Assembly: GCA_937952305.1 (NCBI GenBank)
Contig: CALFZO010000114.1
Location: forward strand, 1 to 47,655
Direction: 5' to 3'
DNA: 47,655 bases
From: an uncultured Anaerolineales bacterium
GTDB lineage: Bacteria > Chloroflexota > Anaerolineae > Anaerolineales > UBA6663
Each line of letters opens with the position of its first letter. The first letter of the stretch is position 1. The translations under genes were made by a program, and so were the position numbers. This document shows, one piece after another, positions 8,429 through 17,053 of this stretch. Below the pieces are notes generated by a model that made no database searches, was not told the DNA's origin, and saw only the letters and a program-made list of their open reading frames with translations.

Positions 8429-9835
8429 TCAGGCGCCCTGACGCTGCTGCCAGCGCGTCCAGTGTTCCAGTCCGTTGAAGGCGGCCTGGGCGTAGAGCGC
8501 CGACAGGGTCGGGTAGTTGTAGACGGTCTGGGTGAAGACGTCCAGCGTGCCGCCGGCTGCCATGACGTGCAGGCCGATGTGGATCAACTCGGAGGCCTGC
8601 TCGCCCAGCATATGGACGCCCAGCAGCGTCTTGTCCTCCGGCGCGAAGATGAGCTTGAGCAGCCCGCTGGTGTCGCCGATGATCTGGCCGCGCGGGTTTT
8701 GATCCGCATAGGCGCGGCCGACCAGGTACGGCCGGCCCTGGGCCCGGCACTGCTCCTCCGTCAGCCCGACAAACGCAATTTCGGGGATGGTGTAGACCGC
8801 CAGCGGGATCAGCGCCGGCTTGGTCAGCCGGTCCTGATGGAAGGCGTTAAGCACGGCGACGCGGCCCTGCTCCATGGAGATAGGCGCGAACGAGTTGCGG
8901 GTGGCCACATCGCCCGCGGCATAGATGCTGGGCACGCTGGTTTGCAGGCGCTCGTTCACCTGCACGTAGCCCATCTCGTCCACGACTACGCCCACGCCCT
9001 CCAGCCCCAAGCCACGGGTGTTGCCGGTGCGCCCGGTGGCCACCAGCGCGGCGTCGGCCTCCAGGGCCTCGCCGTTCTGCAGCTGGAACACCAGCTGCGG
9101 TTGAGACTGGTCCACGCTGATGACCGGCTCGTTGAGCACCACGCGCACGCCCTGCTCTTCCAAGTAGCGTTTGAAGCGCTCGGCCAGCTCGCCGTCCACC
9201 ATCGGCAGCAGGCGGTCCTGCATCTCGACCAGGGTCACCGGCACGCCCAGCGCCACGAACATCGACGCATACTCGGCGCCGATGACGCCGCCGCCGACCA
9301 CCACCAGCGCCCGCGGCAGCCGGCCCATGTCGGCCAGGGTGGCGGAGTCAAACAAACGCGGGTCGCTGCGCGGCAATTGCAGCGGGCGGTACGTGGACGA
9401 GCCGGTGGCCAGCAGGATCGCGTTCCCGGTCAGGTCGGCGGTGCGCCCGTCGCCGTAGCGGACGCGCACGGTGTAGGGGTCGCGCAGGATGGCTTCGCCG
9501 CGCACGATCTCGATCCGGTAGCGGTCCAGGTTGCGCTGGATCACGCCCCACTCGGACTCCAGCACGATCTGGCGCCGGTACATGATGTCGGCCAGGGTCA
9601 GGTCGGGCTGCAGGGAGTAGCGCAGGCCGTAGACGCTGCGCTGGCGCAGACCGGACAGATACTGCGCCATCTCGCGCAGCGTCTTGGAGGGCACGGTGCC
9701 GGTGTTGATGCCGGCGCCCCCCAGGCGCGGCGTGCGTTCGATCAGGGCCACTTTCTTGCCCAGCCGCGCGGCTTCTTCCGCGCCCTTGGCCCCCGCAGGG
9801 CCGGAGCCGATGACGATGAGATCGTATTGCGACAT
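8429..9835 (-). CDS. sthA: Soluble pyridine nucleotide transhydrogenase-like flavoprotein
   Basis: Flavoprotein of 468 aa in the pyridine nucleotide-disulfide oxidoreductase family. It has the N-terminal FAD-binding Rossmann motif GSGPAGAKGA, the second Rossmann motif VVGGGVIGAEYASM for NAD(P)H, the FAD motif IYAAGDVA and a C-terminal dimerisation domain. The usual redox disulfide CxxxxC is absent: the matching segment is AGINTGTVPSKTL. That points to the Si-specific NAD(P)+ transhydrogenase (SthA/UdhA) and against lipoamide dehydrogenase, glutathione reductase or mercuric reductase. It would move electrons between NADPH and NAD+ in the cytosol. It is first in an operon with the FAH protein and dcd. 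Symbol by similarity; a different disulfide-less flavoprotein is possible. Confidence 0.8.
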   Translation of the reverse strand: MSQYDLIVIGSGPAGAKGAEEAARLGKKVALIERTPRLGGAGINTGTVPSKTLREMAQYLSGLRQRSVYGLRYSLQPDLTLADIMYRRQIVLESEWGVIQRNLDRYRIEIVRGEAILRDPYTVRVRYGDGRTADLTGNAILLATGSSTYRPLQLPRSDPRLFDSATLADMGRLPRALVVVGGGVIGAEYASMFVALGVPVTLVEMQDRLLPMVDGELAERFKRYLEEQGVRVVLNEPVISVDQSQPQLVFQLQNGEALEADAALVATGRTGNTRGLGLEGVGVVVDEMGYVQVNERLQTSVPSIYAAGDVATRNSFAPISMEQGRVAVLNAFHQDRLTKPALIPLAVYTIPEIAFVGLTEEQCRAQGRPYLVGRAYADQNPRGQIIGDTSGLLKLIFAPEDKTLLGVHMLGEQASELIHIGLHVMAAGGTLDVFTQTVYNYPTLSALYAQAAFNGLEHWTRWQQRQGA

Positions 9836-9986
9836 AGATTGGCGATGTGAGAGTGTGGGTGGCAGCCAGCGCCGGCCTTAATGATACTTGATTTTGCCGC
9901 CCGCTCACGAGACGGTGTCCCGGCCGAGCGCTTCCGCGCCTCCAGCCTGGTTAGGGTGGGAGGCCCGCCGGTACGCTGCGAGCCGG

Positions 9987-10718
9987 TCAGGCGCCGCCGC
10001 CCGCCACGGGCCGGCGCGCCCAGGCCAGGTCGTAATCCACGAGCCAGGGTTCCACGCGCACGGCCTCCAGGTCCAGGTCCGCCAGCAGCTGGCGAAACGC
10101 CGTCCGCGTGAAGGTCTTGCCCAGGATCAGGCGACCCTCCCAGCTCACCCGGTTGGTGGTCACGAGCAGCCCGCCCGGCTTGAGCACGCGCAGACACTCG
10201 CGCAACGCCGCGCGCGCGTCGGGCAGGAACTCCAGCGCCTCCAGGCAGGTGACGGCGTCAAACGCGCCGGCCGGAAAGGGCAAGCGGTCCGCGGCGGCGC
10301 GCGCCCAGGCCACCCGCTCCGGCGCGGCCTTCGCTATCCCCGGCGGGGCGCAGGCGGCCCGGCCCACGGCCAGCATGCGCGGGGCCAGGTCCACGTTGAC
10401 GAGCGCGCCGTCGAAGGCGACTTCGCGCAGCAGGGCGCGGGCCACCCGGCCGGTGCCGGCGGCCACATCCAGGACGCGCGGCGCGGCCACCTCCGCCAGT
10501 TCCAGGGTCAACGGCAGGCCCAGGATCTCGCTTTCGGTGACGGTGTCGAACTTCTTGATCTCGTCGTCGTAGCGGTGGGCGACCCAATCGTACAGGAGCG
10601 CGACCACGCGCGGGCCGAGGTGGGCGCCCTCGGCCACGATCAATTCCCAGTAGGCCAGCAGGCCGACGGCGGCCACCCCCAGCCCAACCAGGACAACCCA
10701 CGGCCAATCACCCGCCAT
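9987..10718 (-). CDS. Membrane-anchored class I SAM methyltransferase
   Basis: Protein of 243 aa. An N-terminal hydrophobic segment (about 7-25) would anchor it to the membrane. The soluble part has SAM motif I VLDVAAGTGRVARALL (about 80-95), an acidic residue after the next strand in NVDLAP, motif post-I ADRLPFPAGAFDAVTCLEALEFL and motif III VLKPGGLLVTTNR. This is the UbiE/Methyltransf_11 pattern. The anchor suggests a membrane-lipid, quinone or carotenoid substrate, but nothing in the sequence shows which. It lies 14 bases after the ABC exporter and is probably the last gene of the sigma-factor operon. The 151 bases beyond its stop, up to sthA, hold no gene that I can support. Confidence 0.85.
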   Translation of the reverse strand: MAGDWPWVVLVGLGVAAVGLLAYWELIVAEGAHLGPRVVALLYDWVAHRYDDEIKKFDTVTESEILGLPLTLELAEVAAPRVLDVAAGTGRVARALLREVAFDGALVNVDLAPRMLAVGRAACAPPGIAKAAPERVAWARAAADRLPFPAGAFDAVTCLEALEFLPDARAALRECLRVLKPGGLLVTTNRVSWEGRLILGKTFTRTAFRQLLADLDLEAVRVEPWLVDYDLAWARRPVAGGGA

Positions 10719-10732
10719 GAGGCCGCTTTCGG

Positions 10733-12577
10733 TTACTGGCCGGCGGCGGCCGGCCCGGCGCCGCCGGCCTCGCGAAACTGCATCCGGTAGAGCCGCGCAT
10801 ACAGGCCGTCGTGCGCGATCAGCTCGGCGTGCGTGCCCAGCTCCACCAGCCGGCCGGCCTCCAGCACGGCGATGCGATCGGCGCGCAGCACCGTGGACAG
10901 GCGGTGGGCAATGATGACGGTGGTGCGGTTGCGCATCAGCCGGTCCAGCGCGTCTTCCACCAACTGCTCGGATTCCGAGTCCAGGCTGGAAGTGGCCTCA
11001 TCCAGCAGGAGCAGGCGCGGGTCTTTAAGGATGGCGCGGGCGATGGCCACGCGCTGGCGCTGGCCGCCGGAGAGCTTGATCCCGCGCTCGCCCACCACCG
11101 TCTCGTACTTGTCCGGCAGGCGCTCGATGAACTCGGCGGCGTTGGCGGCGCGGGCGGCCGCCTCCAGTTCGGCGTCGCTGGCCTCCAGGCGGCCGTAGCG
11201 CAGGTTCTCGCGCACCGTGCCGGAGAAGAGCTGGGTCTCCTGCGGCACCAGGCCGATCTGGCCGCGCAGCGACGCCAGCGTCAGATCACGCAGGTCGTGC
11301 CCGTCCAGCAGCACGCGCCCGGCCGTGGGGTCGTAGAAGCGCGGGATCAAATTGAAGAGCGTGGTCTTGCCGGCACCGCTCGGCCCCACCAGGGCCAGCA
11401 CTTCGCCCGGCTGGATCTCGAGCGCGATGGCGTGCAGCACGGCCGGCGCCGGCTCCGCGCGCTGGCCGTTGACGGCCGCCGTCTCATAAGCGAACGACAC
11501 CTGCTCGAAGCGCAGATGCCCGCGGGCGGGCGGCAGCGCCAGGGCGCCGGGCGCGTCGCGGATGTCGGGCACTTCGTCCAGCAGCTCGAACACGCGCCGC
11601 GAGGCCCCCAGGGCTTCCTGGATCTGCGCGTACAGGCCCGTGAACGCGCCCAGCGAGGCCGCGATGTTGATGCCGTAGACCAGGAAAGCGATGAGCGCGC
11701 CCGGTGTCAGCCGGCCGGCCAACACCTCCTGGCCGCCGAACCAGAGCACGCCGGCCAGCGACGCGAAGCCCAGGAACGCGATCAGGCTGCCGAAACTGGA
11801 GCGCACCACGGTCAGGCGCAGGGCGGCGCCGAGCGCGCTCTGGATCTGATCGCCGTAGCGCTGCACCTCATAGGCCTCGCGCGTAAAGGCCTTGACCGTG
11901 CGCACGCCAGCCAGGGCCTCTTCGGCCGCGGCCGTGCTCCCGGCCAGCCGGTCCTGCACTTCGGTGGACAGCCGCCGCAGCTGCCGGCCGAAGAGCACGG
12001 CGCTCAGGCTGATCAGCGGCGCCAGCGCCAGGATGAACAGCGTCAACCGCCAGTTGAGGGCCAACATCAGCACCAAAGAGCCGAGGAAGGTAACCACCTG
12101 ACCCAGCACGGCCGTGACGTTGTTGGTCAGCGCGGCGCGCACCAGCGTGACGTCGGACGCCAGCCGCGAGAGCAGCTCGCCCGTGCGCCGGTCGGCGAAG
12201 AAGCGCACGCTCAGCGTGTGCAGGTGGGCGTAGGCCTGCCGGCGCAGGTCCACCACCACGCGCTCGCCGACGTAGCTCAGATAGTAGCCCTCCACAAAAC
12301 GGAAGACGGAGTTAAACAAGAAGGCCACGATCAGGATGAGCGTGATGCGGTTGAGCGCGGCGGCGTCCTGGCCGGCGAAGACGGCGTCCACCAGGTTCTG
12401 CATGATCCAGGGGAAGACCAGGCTGAGGGCCGAGCTCACCAGCAGCGCGACGATGGCCACGGCCATCGGGCGCAGGTACGGCCGCAGATAAGCCAGCAGG
12501 CGCGCTACCTGCGCGCGCGAGGGCGGGACGAAAGGTCCGTTGGGGCGGGCCGCGGGGCGGCGGAAAGTTGAGAACAT
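10733..12577 (-). CDS. ABC exporter, fused membrane and ATPase domains (MsbA/LmrA type)
   Basis: Half-transporter of 614 aa. Six membrane segments (about 40-330) include the typical YLSYVGERVVVDLRRQAYAHL coupling region. The ATPase has Walker A GPSGAGKTT, a Q-loop, signature LSGGQRQR, Walker B LLLLDEATSSLD and the switch His in IIAHRLST. Homodimers of this class export lipids, drugs or peptides. The ATG at 12577 was chosen because the fold starts soon after. A GTG at 12625 in the same frame overlaps the protease stop as GTGA, the overlap style common in this genome, and is a real alternative; neither has a good ribosome binding site. It follows a trypsin-like protease and precedes a methyltransferase. 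Confidence 0.93.
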   Translation of the reverse strand: MFSTFRRPAARPNGPFVPPSRAQVARLLAYLRPYLRPMAVAIVALLVSSALSLVFPWIMQNLVDAVFAGQDAAALNRITLILIVAFLFNSVFRFVEGYYLSYVGERVVVDLRRQAYAHLHTLSVRFFADRRTGELLSRLASDVTLVRAALTNNVTAVLGQVVTFLGSLVLMLALNWRLTLFILALAPLISLSAVLFGRQLRRLSTEVQDRLAGSTAAAEEALAGVRTVKAFTREAYEVQRYGDQIQSALGAALRLTVVRSSFGSLIAFLGFASLAGVLWFGGQEVLAGRLTPGALIAFLVYGINIAASLGAFTGLYAQIQEALGASRRVFELLDEVPDIRDAPGALALPPARGHLRFEQVSFAYETAAVNGQRAEPAPAVLHAIALEIQPGEVLALVGPSGAGKTTLFNLIPRFYDPTAGRVLLDGHDLRDLTLASLRGQIGLVPQETQLFSGTVRENLRYGRLEASDAELEAAARAANAAEFIERLPDKYETVVGERGIKLSGGQRQRVAIARAILKDPRLLLLDEATSSLDSESEQLVEDALDRLMRNRTTVIIAHRLSTVLRADRIAVLEAGRLVELGTHAELIAHDGLYARLYRMQFREAGGAGPAAAGQ

Positions 12578-12621
12578 GCCGGAGATTGTGCCACGGTTTG
12601 GGCCGTTTGACACACCCGCGG

Positions 12622-13482
12622 TCACGGGCGATACGCGGCCAGGCTGGGGAAGTCGGCGGCCTGGCCGGCTTTGGCCACGAGCGAGGCGAGGGGGTGGAAG
12701 CCGATCAGCAGCGGCGCGTTGCGGCCGCCCGAGACCGCCAGGCCCACCACCTGGCCGGTGTGGGCGCTGAGCAGCGGCGAGCCGCTCATCCCGCCGGCCT
12801 CAAAGAACTCGTCCATCTGGACCCACACGGCGGCGGCGCCCACGGCCGTCACGGTTCCGGTGAGCAGGCGCGGGTTACCGAAACCGTCGCCGAGGCCGCT
12901 GGACAGCACCACCCGCTCGCCGGGCACGGGCGCACCGCGCGGGTCCGGCGTGAGCGCCAGCGCCTCCGCGGCCGGCTCGTCCAGGACCAGCAGCGCGTAA
13001 TCGCGGGCGAAGTCGTAGCCGGCGAAGACCTGTCCCGGCGGGCCGTGAAAGCGCCGAAAGACTGCGGCCTCGTCCGCGGCCTGCGGCAGGCGGAAGGTCA
13101 GCGTCTCCAGGCGGCGTCCGGCCCAGCCGCTCAACACCAGGCTGTGCGCGGTGGTGACGCCGATCACGCGGCCGGAATCCAGGCGCAGCAGGAAGCCGCT
13201 GCCGACGCGGCCGGCGCCGTCGGCGAAGTGCGCCCACTCCTCCAGGCCAGCGTGGCCGGCCGGCAGGGCGCCGCGCGGCGCCGTGAGCGTGGGCGCGGGC
13301 GGCAGCGGGCCGGCGGTGGGCTCCACGGCCAGGCCGGGCACCACGGCCAGGAGCACGGCCTGCAGGTTGGCGTTGAGCCAGAGCAGGAACACGATCAGCA
13401 GCAGCAGGGCGGCGCTGACAAGGCGCAGCGTGTTCCGCCGGCGCTGACGATGTGGTTCACGGAAGAGCGGATTGCGGCGCAT
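12622..13482 (-). CDS. Membrane-anchored trypsin-like serine protease
   Basis: Protein of 286 aa. A basic N-terminus (RQRRRNTLR) and a hydrophobic segment (about 20-50) anchor the catalytic domain outside the membrane. The probable triad is His113 in GVTTAHSL, Asp161 in ARDYALLVL and Ser233 in GGMSGSPL, with the usual chymotrypsin-fold order. There is no PDZ domain, so it is not a full DegP/HtrA. GGAGG lies six bases ahead of the ATG at 13482. It sits between an anti-sigma-like protein and an ABC exporter, so regulated proteolysis in the sigma pathway is an attractive guess, though an envelope housekeeping role is equally possible. Confidence 0.85.
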   Translation of the reverse strand: MRRNPLFREPHRQRRRNTLRLVSAALLLLIVFLLWLNANLQAVLLAVVPGLAVEPTAGPLPPAPTLTAPRGALPAGHAGLEEWAHFADGAGRVGSGFLLRLDSGRVIGVTTAHSLVLSGWAGRRLETLTFRLPQAADEAAVFRRFHGPPGQVFAGYDFARDYALLVLDEPAAEALALTPDPRGAPVPGERVVLSSGLGDGFGNPRLLTGTVTAVGAAAVWVQMDEFFEAGGMSGSPLLSAHTGQVVGLAVSGGRNAPLLIGFHPLASLVAKAGQAADFPSLAAYRP

Positions 13483-13552
13483 GGCTGGCCTCCGCGCGCC
13501 GGAGGCGGCGGCAGAGGCGAGGATACCAGCGTCGCGCCGGAGGCGCCACGCC

Positions 13553-15577
13553 TCAGGGCGCCGGGGTCGCCCGCGCTGGAAGCGTGTAGCGGTATTCGGC
13601 GGGCACGTCCGAGAAGAGCCAGCGGGTCTCGCCGCCGGGGACGCCGCAGCGGATGCCCAACCGCAGCGCCACCACATCGTCCTGGGCGACACTGCGCAGC
13701 AGCCACCCCAACGGGTCGTCCGGCGCATAGGTCAGGCTAAACTGGGTGCGGCCGCTGCCGCCGTAGATGATCACGGTCACGCCGTCGACCAGCGAGCGGC
13801 TCGGGTCGCTCGGGTCAGCGGCCGGGGACGTGAACCCGAGCAGCAGTGTGGCCGCGGGCACGGACAGCGTGTAGTCGACGTCGATGTCGATCACGACCGG
13901 CTCGTCCGGCAGCGGCCCCGGCGCGATCGAGGCCGCCGTGATCCGGGCCTCGTCTGGCCCGGCGGTGGCCGCGCAGCGCATCGCCACGGCCGCCGGGGCG
14001 TGCCGATAGTGGAAGTCATGATCCAGCGTGTGGGCCAGCCGCACCCAGCCGGATTCGGTCTGGCGGCTCAGGTTGGCGAACACGTACACTTCACGGCCAG
14101 CCAGTTGTTCGGCCACCCGGTCCGCGTCGGCGAAGAAGCGGACGGTGACGCGCGGCTCGGCCGCCGTCACGGTCACCGGCGTTGAGCCGATGGCGAACAG
14201 CGGCCCGCTGCGCGGATGGACCTCGGTGCCGGCGCGGGCGTCATCGCCCAGGCCCACCACCAGCGTGGCCGTCGGCGCCGACGTCAACGTGACGGCCACC
14301 GTCACGTCGAATTGGACCAGGCCAGCGGGCAGTTCGAGGCCCGGCGCGGGCGAGGCTGCCACGACGCTGACTGCGTCCGGCGCGGCGCGGCGCAGCAGTT
14401 CCGGCGCGAACTCCACCGTGTGCTCCGGGTACAGGCGGCCATACAGCAGCAGCGGGTCGGCCATCTCGTTGCCGCAGACCAGCGCCAGGGCGACGGCCAC
14501 CCGGCCGGTCTCGTCGGCGATGCCGCGCGTGGCCTCGGACGCGTACCAGGAGTACAGATCAAGCGTGGCCGTGCCGGACGCATTCGGCAAGGCGTACGCC
14601 ATGAAGGCGCCCAGGTTCGGCAGCCACTCGTGCGTCGTCGCGGCGGTGCCGCTCCAGGCCGGGTTGGCCAGGCCGCCCACCAGCGTGACCAGCTCTGGCT
14701 GCGGCACGCTGAGCTGGTAGCGGACGGTCACGCGCACTCTGGGGTTGGTCTCCGAGAGCAGACCGCCCGTCCCCGGCGTGACGGACACGATCTCCAGGCG
14801 GTCGCGCGCCGGATCGAAGACGCAGCCCCGCAGGCTGTCCGGGGCCGTGAAGGACAACGTCTCGAAGACCTGGGCGAAGTAGACGGCGCCGTCGTCGCCC
14901 AGCAGGTGCGCGCTCAGCACCAGTTCGGAGCCGGCCGGAAAGCGCGCCAGCGTTTTGCGATCGAGCGCGAGCGCCACCGTGCTCGCGCCGGTGCCCTGAA
15001 CCACATCCACAAACTGGCGGTCGACCAGGTTCGTCAGGTCGCTGCCCCAGTCGGTGCTGTCGAAATCCAAGCGGCTGCGCAACTCCAGACGCAGGCGCGC
15101 GGACGGCGCGGAGGCGAGGCGATAATCGGCCCGGACCGTGACCACCTCGACATCGGGCGACAGCTCCGCGCCGACGGCGGGCGCCAGCACGGTCAGCGTC
15201 ACCCAATCGCCGGCGGACGCCTGGAACGGCGTGGGCGCGGGCCAGGTGGGCAGGGCGGCCACCGAATCCGGCGCGGCTGGCTGGGCCGTCGGCGGGCTGA
15301 TCAGGTCCGGGCGGGACAGGACCATGAAGGCCGCCACCACCAGCGCCAACACCAACCCGGAGGCGGCCGTGGCCGCCCACCAACGCAGGTTGAGGGTTTG
15401 CCACAGCGAGGGGCGCGGCTGGGACAGGAGCCGCTCGCGCAGCGCGGCCTCGACATGGTGCGGCAGGGGCGGGCTGGCCGGGCGGGCGGCGCGCAGGCGG
15501 CTGGCCAGGCGCAGTTCCACGTCCGTCGTTTCGCCCGCATCCAGGCGGCGGCCCCAATCGTCGCGGTCTTCAGACAT
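13553..15577 (-). CDS. Large membrane-anchored anti-sigma-like protein with repeated extracytoplasmic modules
   Basis: Protein of 674 aa overlapping the ECF sigma gene by 8 bases. A cytosolic N-terminus of about 67 residues (ending ERLLSQPRPSLWQTL) precedes one membrane span (about 68-90), the arrangement of anti-sigma factors, although no zinc-binding ZAS motif (HxxxCxxC) is seen. The outer part seems built from about four beta-rich modules. Each has a strand pattern like VTVRYQLSVPQPELV: compare DYRLASAPSARLRL, RYQLSVPQPELVTL, AVTLTSAPTATLVV and DYTLSVPAATLLL. This may sense an envelope ligand. A secreted structural protein with a short anchor is the alternative. No database family was recognised. 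Confidence 0.75.
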   Translation of the reverse strand: MSEDRDDWGRRLDAGETTDVELRLASRLRAARPASPPLPHHVEAALRERLLSQPRPSLWQTLNLRWWAATAASGLVLALVVAAFMVLSRPDLISPPTAQPAAPDSVAALPTWPAPTPFQASAGDWVTLTVLAPAVGAELSPDVEVVTVRADYRLASAPSARLRLELRSRLDFDSTDWGSDLTNLVDRQFVDVVQGTGASTVALALDRKTLARFPAGSELVLSAHLLGDDGAVYFAQVFETLSFTAPDSLRGCVFDPARDRLEIVSVTPGTGGLLSETNPRVRVTVRYQLSVPQPELVTLVGGLANPAWSGTAATTHEWLPNLGAFMAYALPNASGTATLDLYSWYASEATRGIADETGRVAVALALVCGNEMADPLLLYGRLYPEHTVEFAPELLRRAAPDAVSVVAASPAPGLELPAGLVQFDVTVAVTLTSAPTATLVVGLGDDARAGTEVHPRSGPLFAIGSTPVTVTAAEPRVTVRFFADADRVAEQLAGREVYVFANLSRQTESGWVRLAHTLDHDFHYRHAPAAVAMRCAATAGPDEARITAASIAPGPLPDEPVVIDIDVDYTLSVPAATLLLGFTSPAADPSDPSRSLVDGVTVIIYGGSGRTQFSLTYAPDDPLGWLLRSVAQDDVVALRLGIRCGVPGGETRWLFSDVPAEYRYTLPARATPAP

Positions 15578-16112
15578 GGTCGGCCTCCGGTTGGCCCAGC
15601 TTCTCCAGCTCCGTCCGCAAGCGTTTCAGGGCCCGATGCACGCGCACATACACGGCCGAGACCGAGACGCCGAGGACCTCGGCCACTTCGGCGCTGTCCA
15701 GGTCTTCAAAGAAGCGCAGGGTCAGGACTTCGCGGTCGGCGTCCGGCAGGACCGCGAAGGCGGCGTGCAGGGCGTCTTCGTGGCCGTTGCGGCCGGGCGC
15801 GGCCGGCGCATCCAACACCTGCCAGTCCAGCAGCGGCGTCGGCGTCCGATCCCGGCGGTAGGCTTGAACGATCTCGTTGCGCGCGATGCGGTAAAGCCAG
15901 GCGCCGAAGCTCAGGCCGCGCCAACGATAGCGCGGCAGTGACTGCAGGGCCTTCTCAAACGTGGCCGAAGTCACATCCTGGGCCAGCGTCCCGTCGCCGG
16001 TGCGCCGATAGACGAAGGCGTGGATGCGGCGCACATAACGGTCGTACAATGGACCGAAGGCGCGCGGGTCGCGCTGGGCGCGTTGGATGAGTTCAGGCTC
16101 GTCGGCGGACAT
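15570..16112 (-). CDS. ECF RNA polymerase sigma factor
   Basis: Sigma-70 family factor of 180 aa with regions 2 and 4 only. Region 2 runs from AFGPLYDRYVRRIHAFVYRRTGD through TFEKALQSLPRYRW to SFGAWLYRIARNEIVQAYRR. Region 4 is LPDADREVLTLRFFEDLDSAEVAEVLGVSVSAVYVRVHRALKRL. The ATG at 16112 is chosen over an in-frame GTG two codons earlier; a GGTGA lies just upstream. Its stop overlaps the start of the membrane protein at 15577 by 8 bases, which is how a sigma factor and its anti-sigma factor are usually coupled. It heads a five-gene minus-strand cluster ending with the methyltransferase. Target promoters are unknown. Confidence 0.93.
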   Translation of the reverse strand: MSADEPELIQRAQRDPRAFGPLYDRYVRRIHAFVYRRTGDGTLAQDVTSATFEKALQSLPRYRWRGLSFGAWLYRIARNEIVQAYRRDRTPTPLLDWQVLDAPAAPGRNGHEDALHAAFAVLPDADREVLTLRFFEDLDSAEVAEVLGVSVSAVYVRVHRALKRLRTELEKLGQPEADHV

Positions 16113-16168
16113 CGTCACCAGTTTAACGCCGAAGCGGGCGCAAATCTTACAGACGCGGGGAGGGCAGC

Positions 16169-16852
16169 ATGACCACTGTCGACGAGGCGCTGCGGAAACT
16201 GAGGGCCCTGGCCCGGCCGGACCAGGTCGCGGGCATGGCCCGCTTCGGCATGACGCCGGACGGCCGGCTCGGGCTGGCGGTGCCGGCCATGCGCCGCCTC
16301 GCGCGAGAGTTGGGCCAGGATCACCGTTTGGCGTTGGCGTTGTGGAAGACCGGGTCGCCGGACGCGCGCATGGTGGCGTCCATGATCGCGGACCCGCAGA
16401 AGCTGACCGAAGCGCAAATGGAGGCCTGGGTCAAGGACTTCAACTCCTGGGACGTGTGCGACCAGGTCTGCCAGAACCTGTTCGAGCGCTCGCCATATGC
16501 CTGGAAGAAAGTGCGCGCCTGGGCGCGGCGCGAGGAGGAATACGTCCGGCGGGCGGCCTTCGCCCTGATCGCGTGCCTGGCCTGGCATGACCAGGCGGCC
16601 GCCGATGCGCGCTTTATCCAGATGCTGCCCGTGATCAAGCGGGCGGCCACCGATGAGCGCAACTTCGTCAGGAAGGCCGTCAACTGGGCGCTGCGCAACA
16701 TCGGCAAGCGCAACCTGGCGCTCAACCAGGCCGCCATCGCGGCAGCGCGCGAGATCCAACAGATCGACGCGCGGGCGGCGCGCTGGATCGCCGCGGACGC
16801 CCTGCGGGAGTTGACGAGCCCAGCCGTGCAGCGCCGGCTCAAGGCCGGCTGA
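16169..16852 (+). CDS. DNA alkylation repair protein (AlkD-like HEAT-repeat glycosylase)
   Basis: Protein of 227 aa made of alpha-helical HEAT-like repeats, the size of AlkD/AlkC-type glycosylases. Recognisable stretches are GVAVPAMRRLAR-like (LGLAVPAMRRLAREL), the segment NSWDVCDQVC with the conserved Trp-Asp, RRAAFALIACLAWHD, ATDERNFVRKAVNWALRNIGKRN and the closing WIAADALREL. AlkD removes bulky or positively charged alkylated bases such as N7- and N3-alkylpurines without flipping the base. It is transcribed away from the sigma factor; only 56 bases separate the two starts, so divergent promoters must overlap there. The next 200 bases (16853-17053) hold no gene that I can support. Confidence 0.9.
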   Translation: MTTVDEALRKLRALARPDQVAGMARFGMTPDGRLGLAVPAMRRLARELGQDHRLALALWKTGSPDARMVASMIADPQKLTEAQMEAWVKDFNSWDVCDQVCQNLFERSPYAWKKVRAWARREEEYVRRAAFALIACLAWHDQAAADARFIQMLPVIKRAATDERNFVRKAVNWALRNIGKRNLALNQAAIAAAREIQQIDARAARWIAADALRELTSPAVQRRLKAG

Positions 16853-17053
16853 CACTGCCCGCCAGCACACCCGGCCTGGTCACCTGGCTGCGCTGCGCGC
16901 TGGAGGGCGCCGGGGCGAGGTCCGGCCGATGATCATCCCGGCAGCGAAAGCAATCAACGCGCCCGTCGGCCGAGTCACCGAACCGCCTGGCCCGCGTCAT
17001 ACTCCCGGATCGGCTCTTTCGGAAACTGAGGCTCCGGGAAGGATACAACCGCA

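Noticed and set aside
8429..9835. Lipoamide dehydrogenase (L-protein) to complete the glycine cleavage system
   Set aside because: Both redox-active cysteines are missing, so it cannot oxidise dihydrolipoamide.
8408..9850. Plus-strand open frame of 480 codons opposite the transhydrogenase-like gene
   Set aside because: His/Gln/Arg/Gly-rich composition with no domain; the minus strand carries a clear flavoprotein.
12622..13482. DegP/HtrA protease
   Set aside because: The trypsin-like triad is present but there is no PDZ domain after it.
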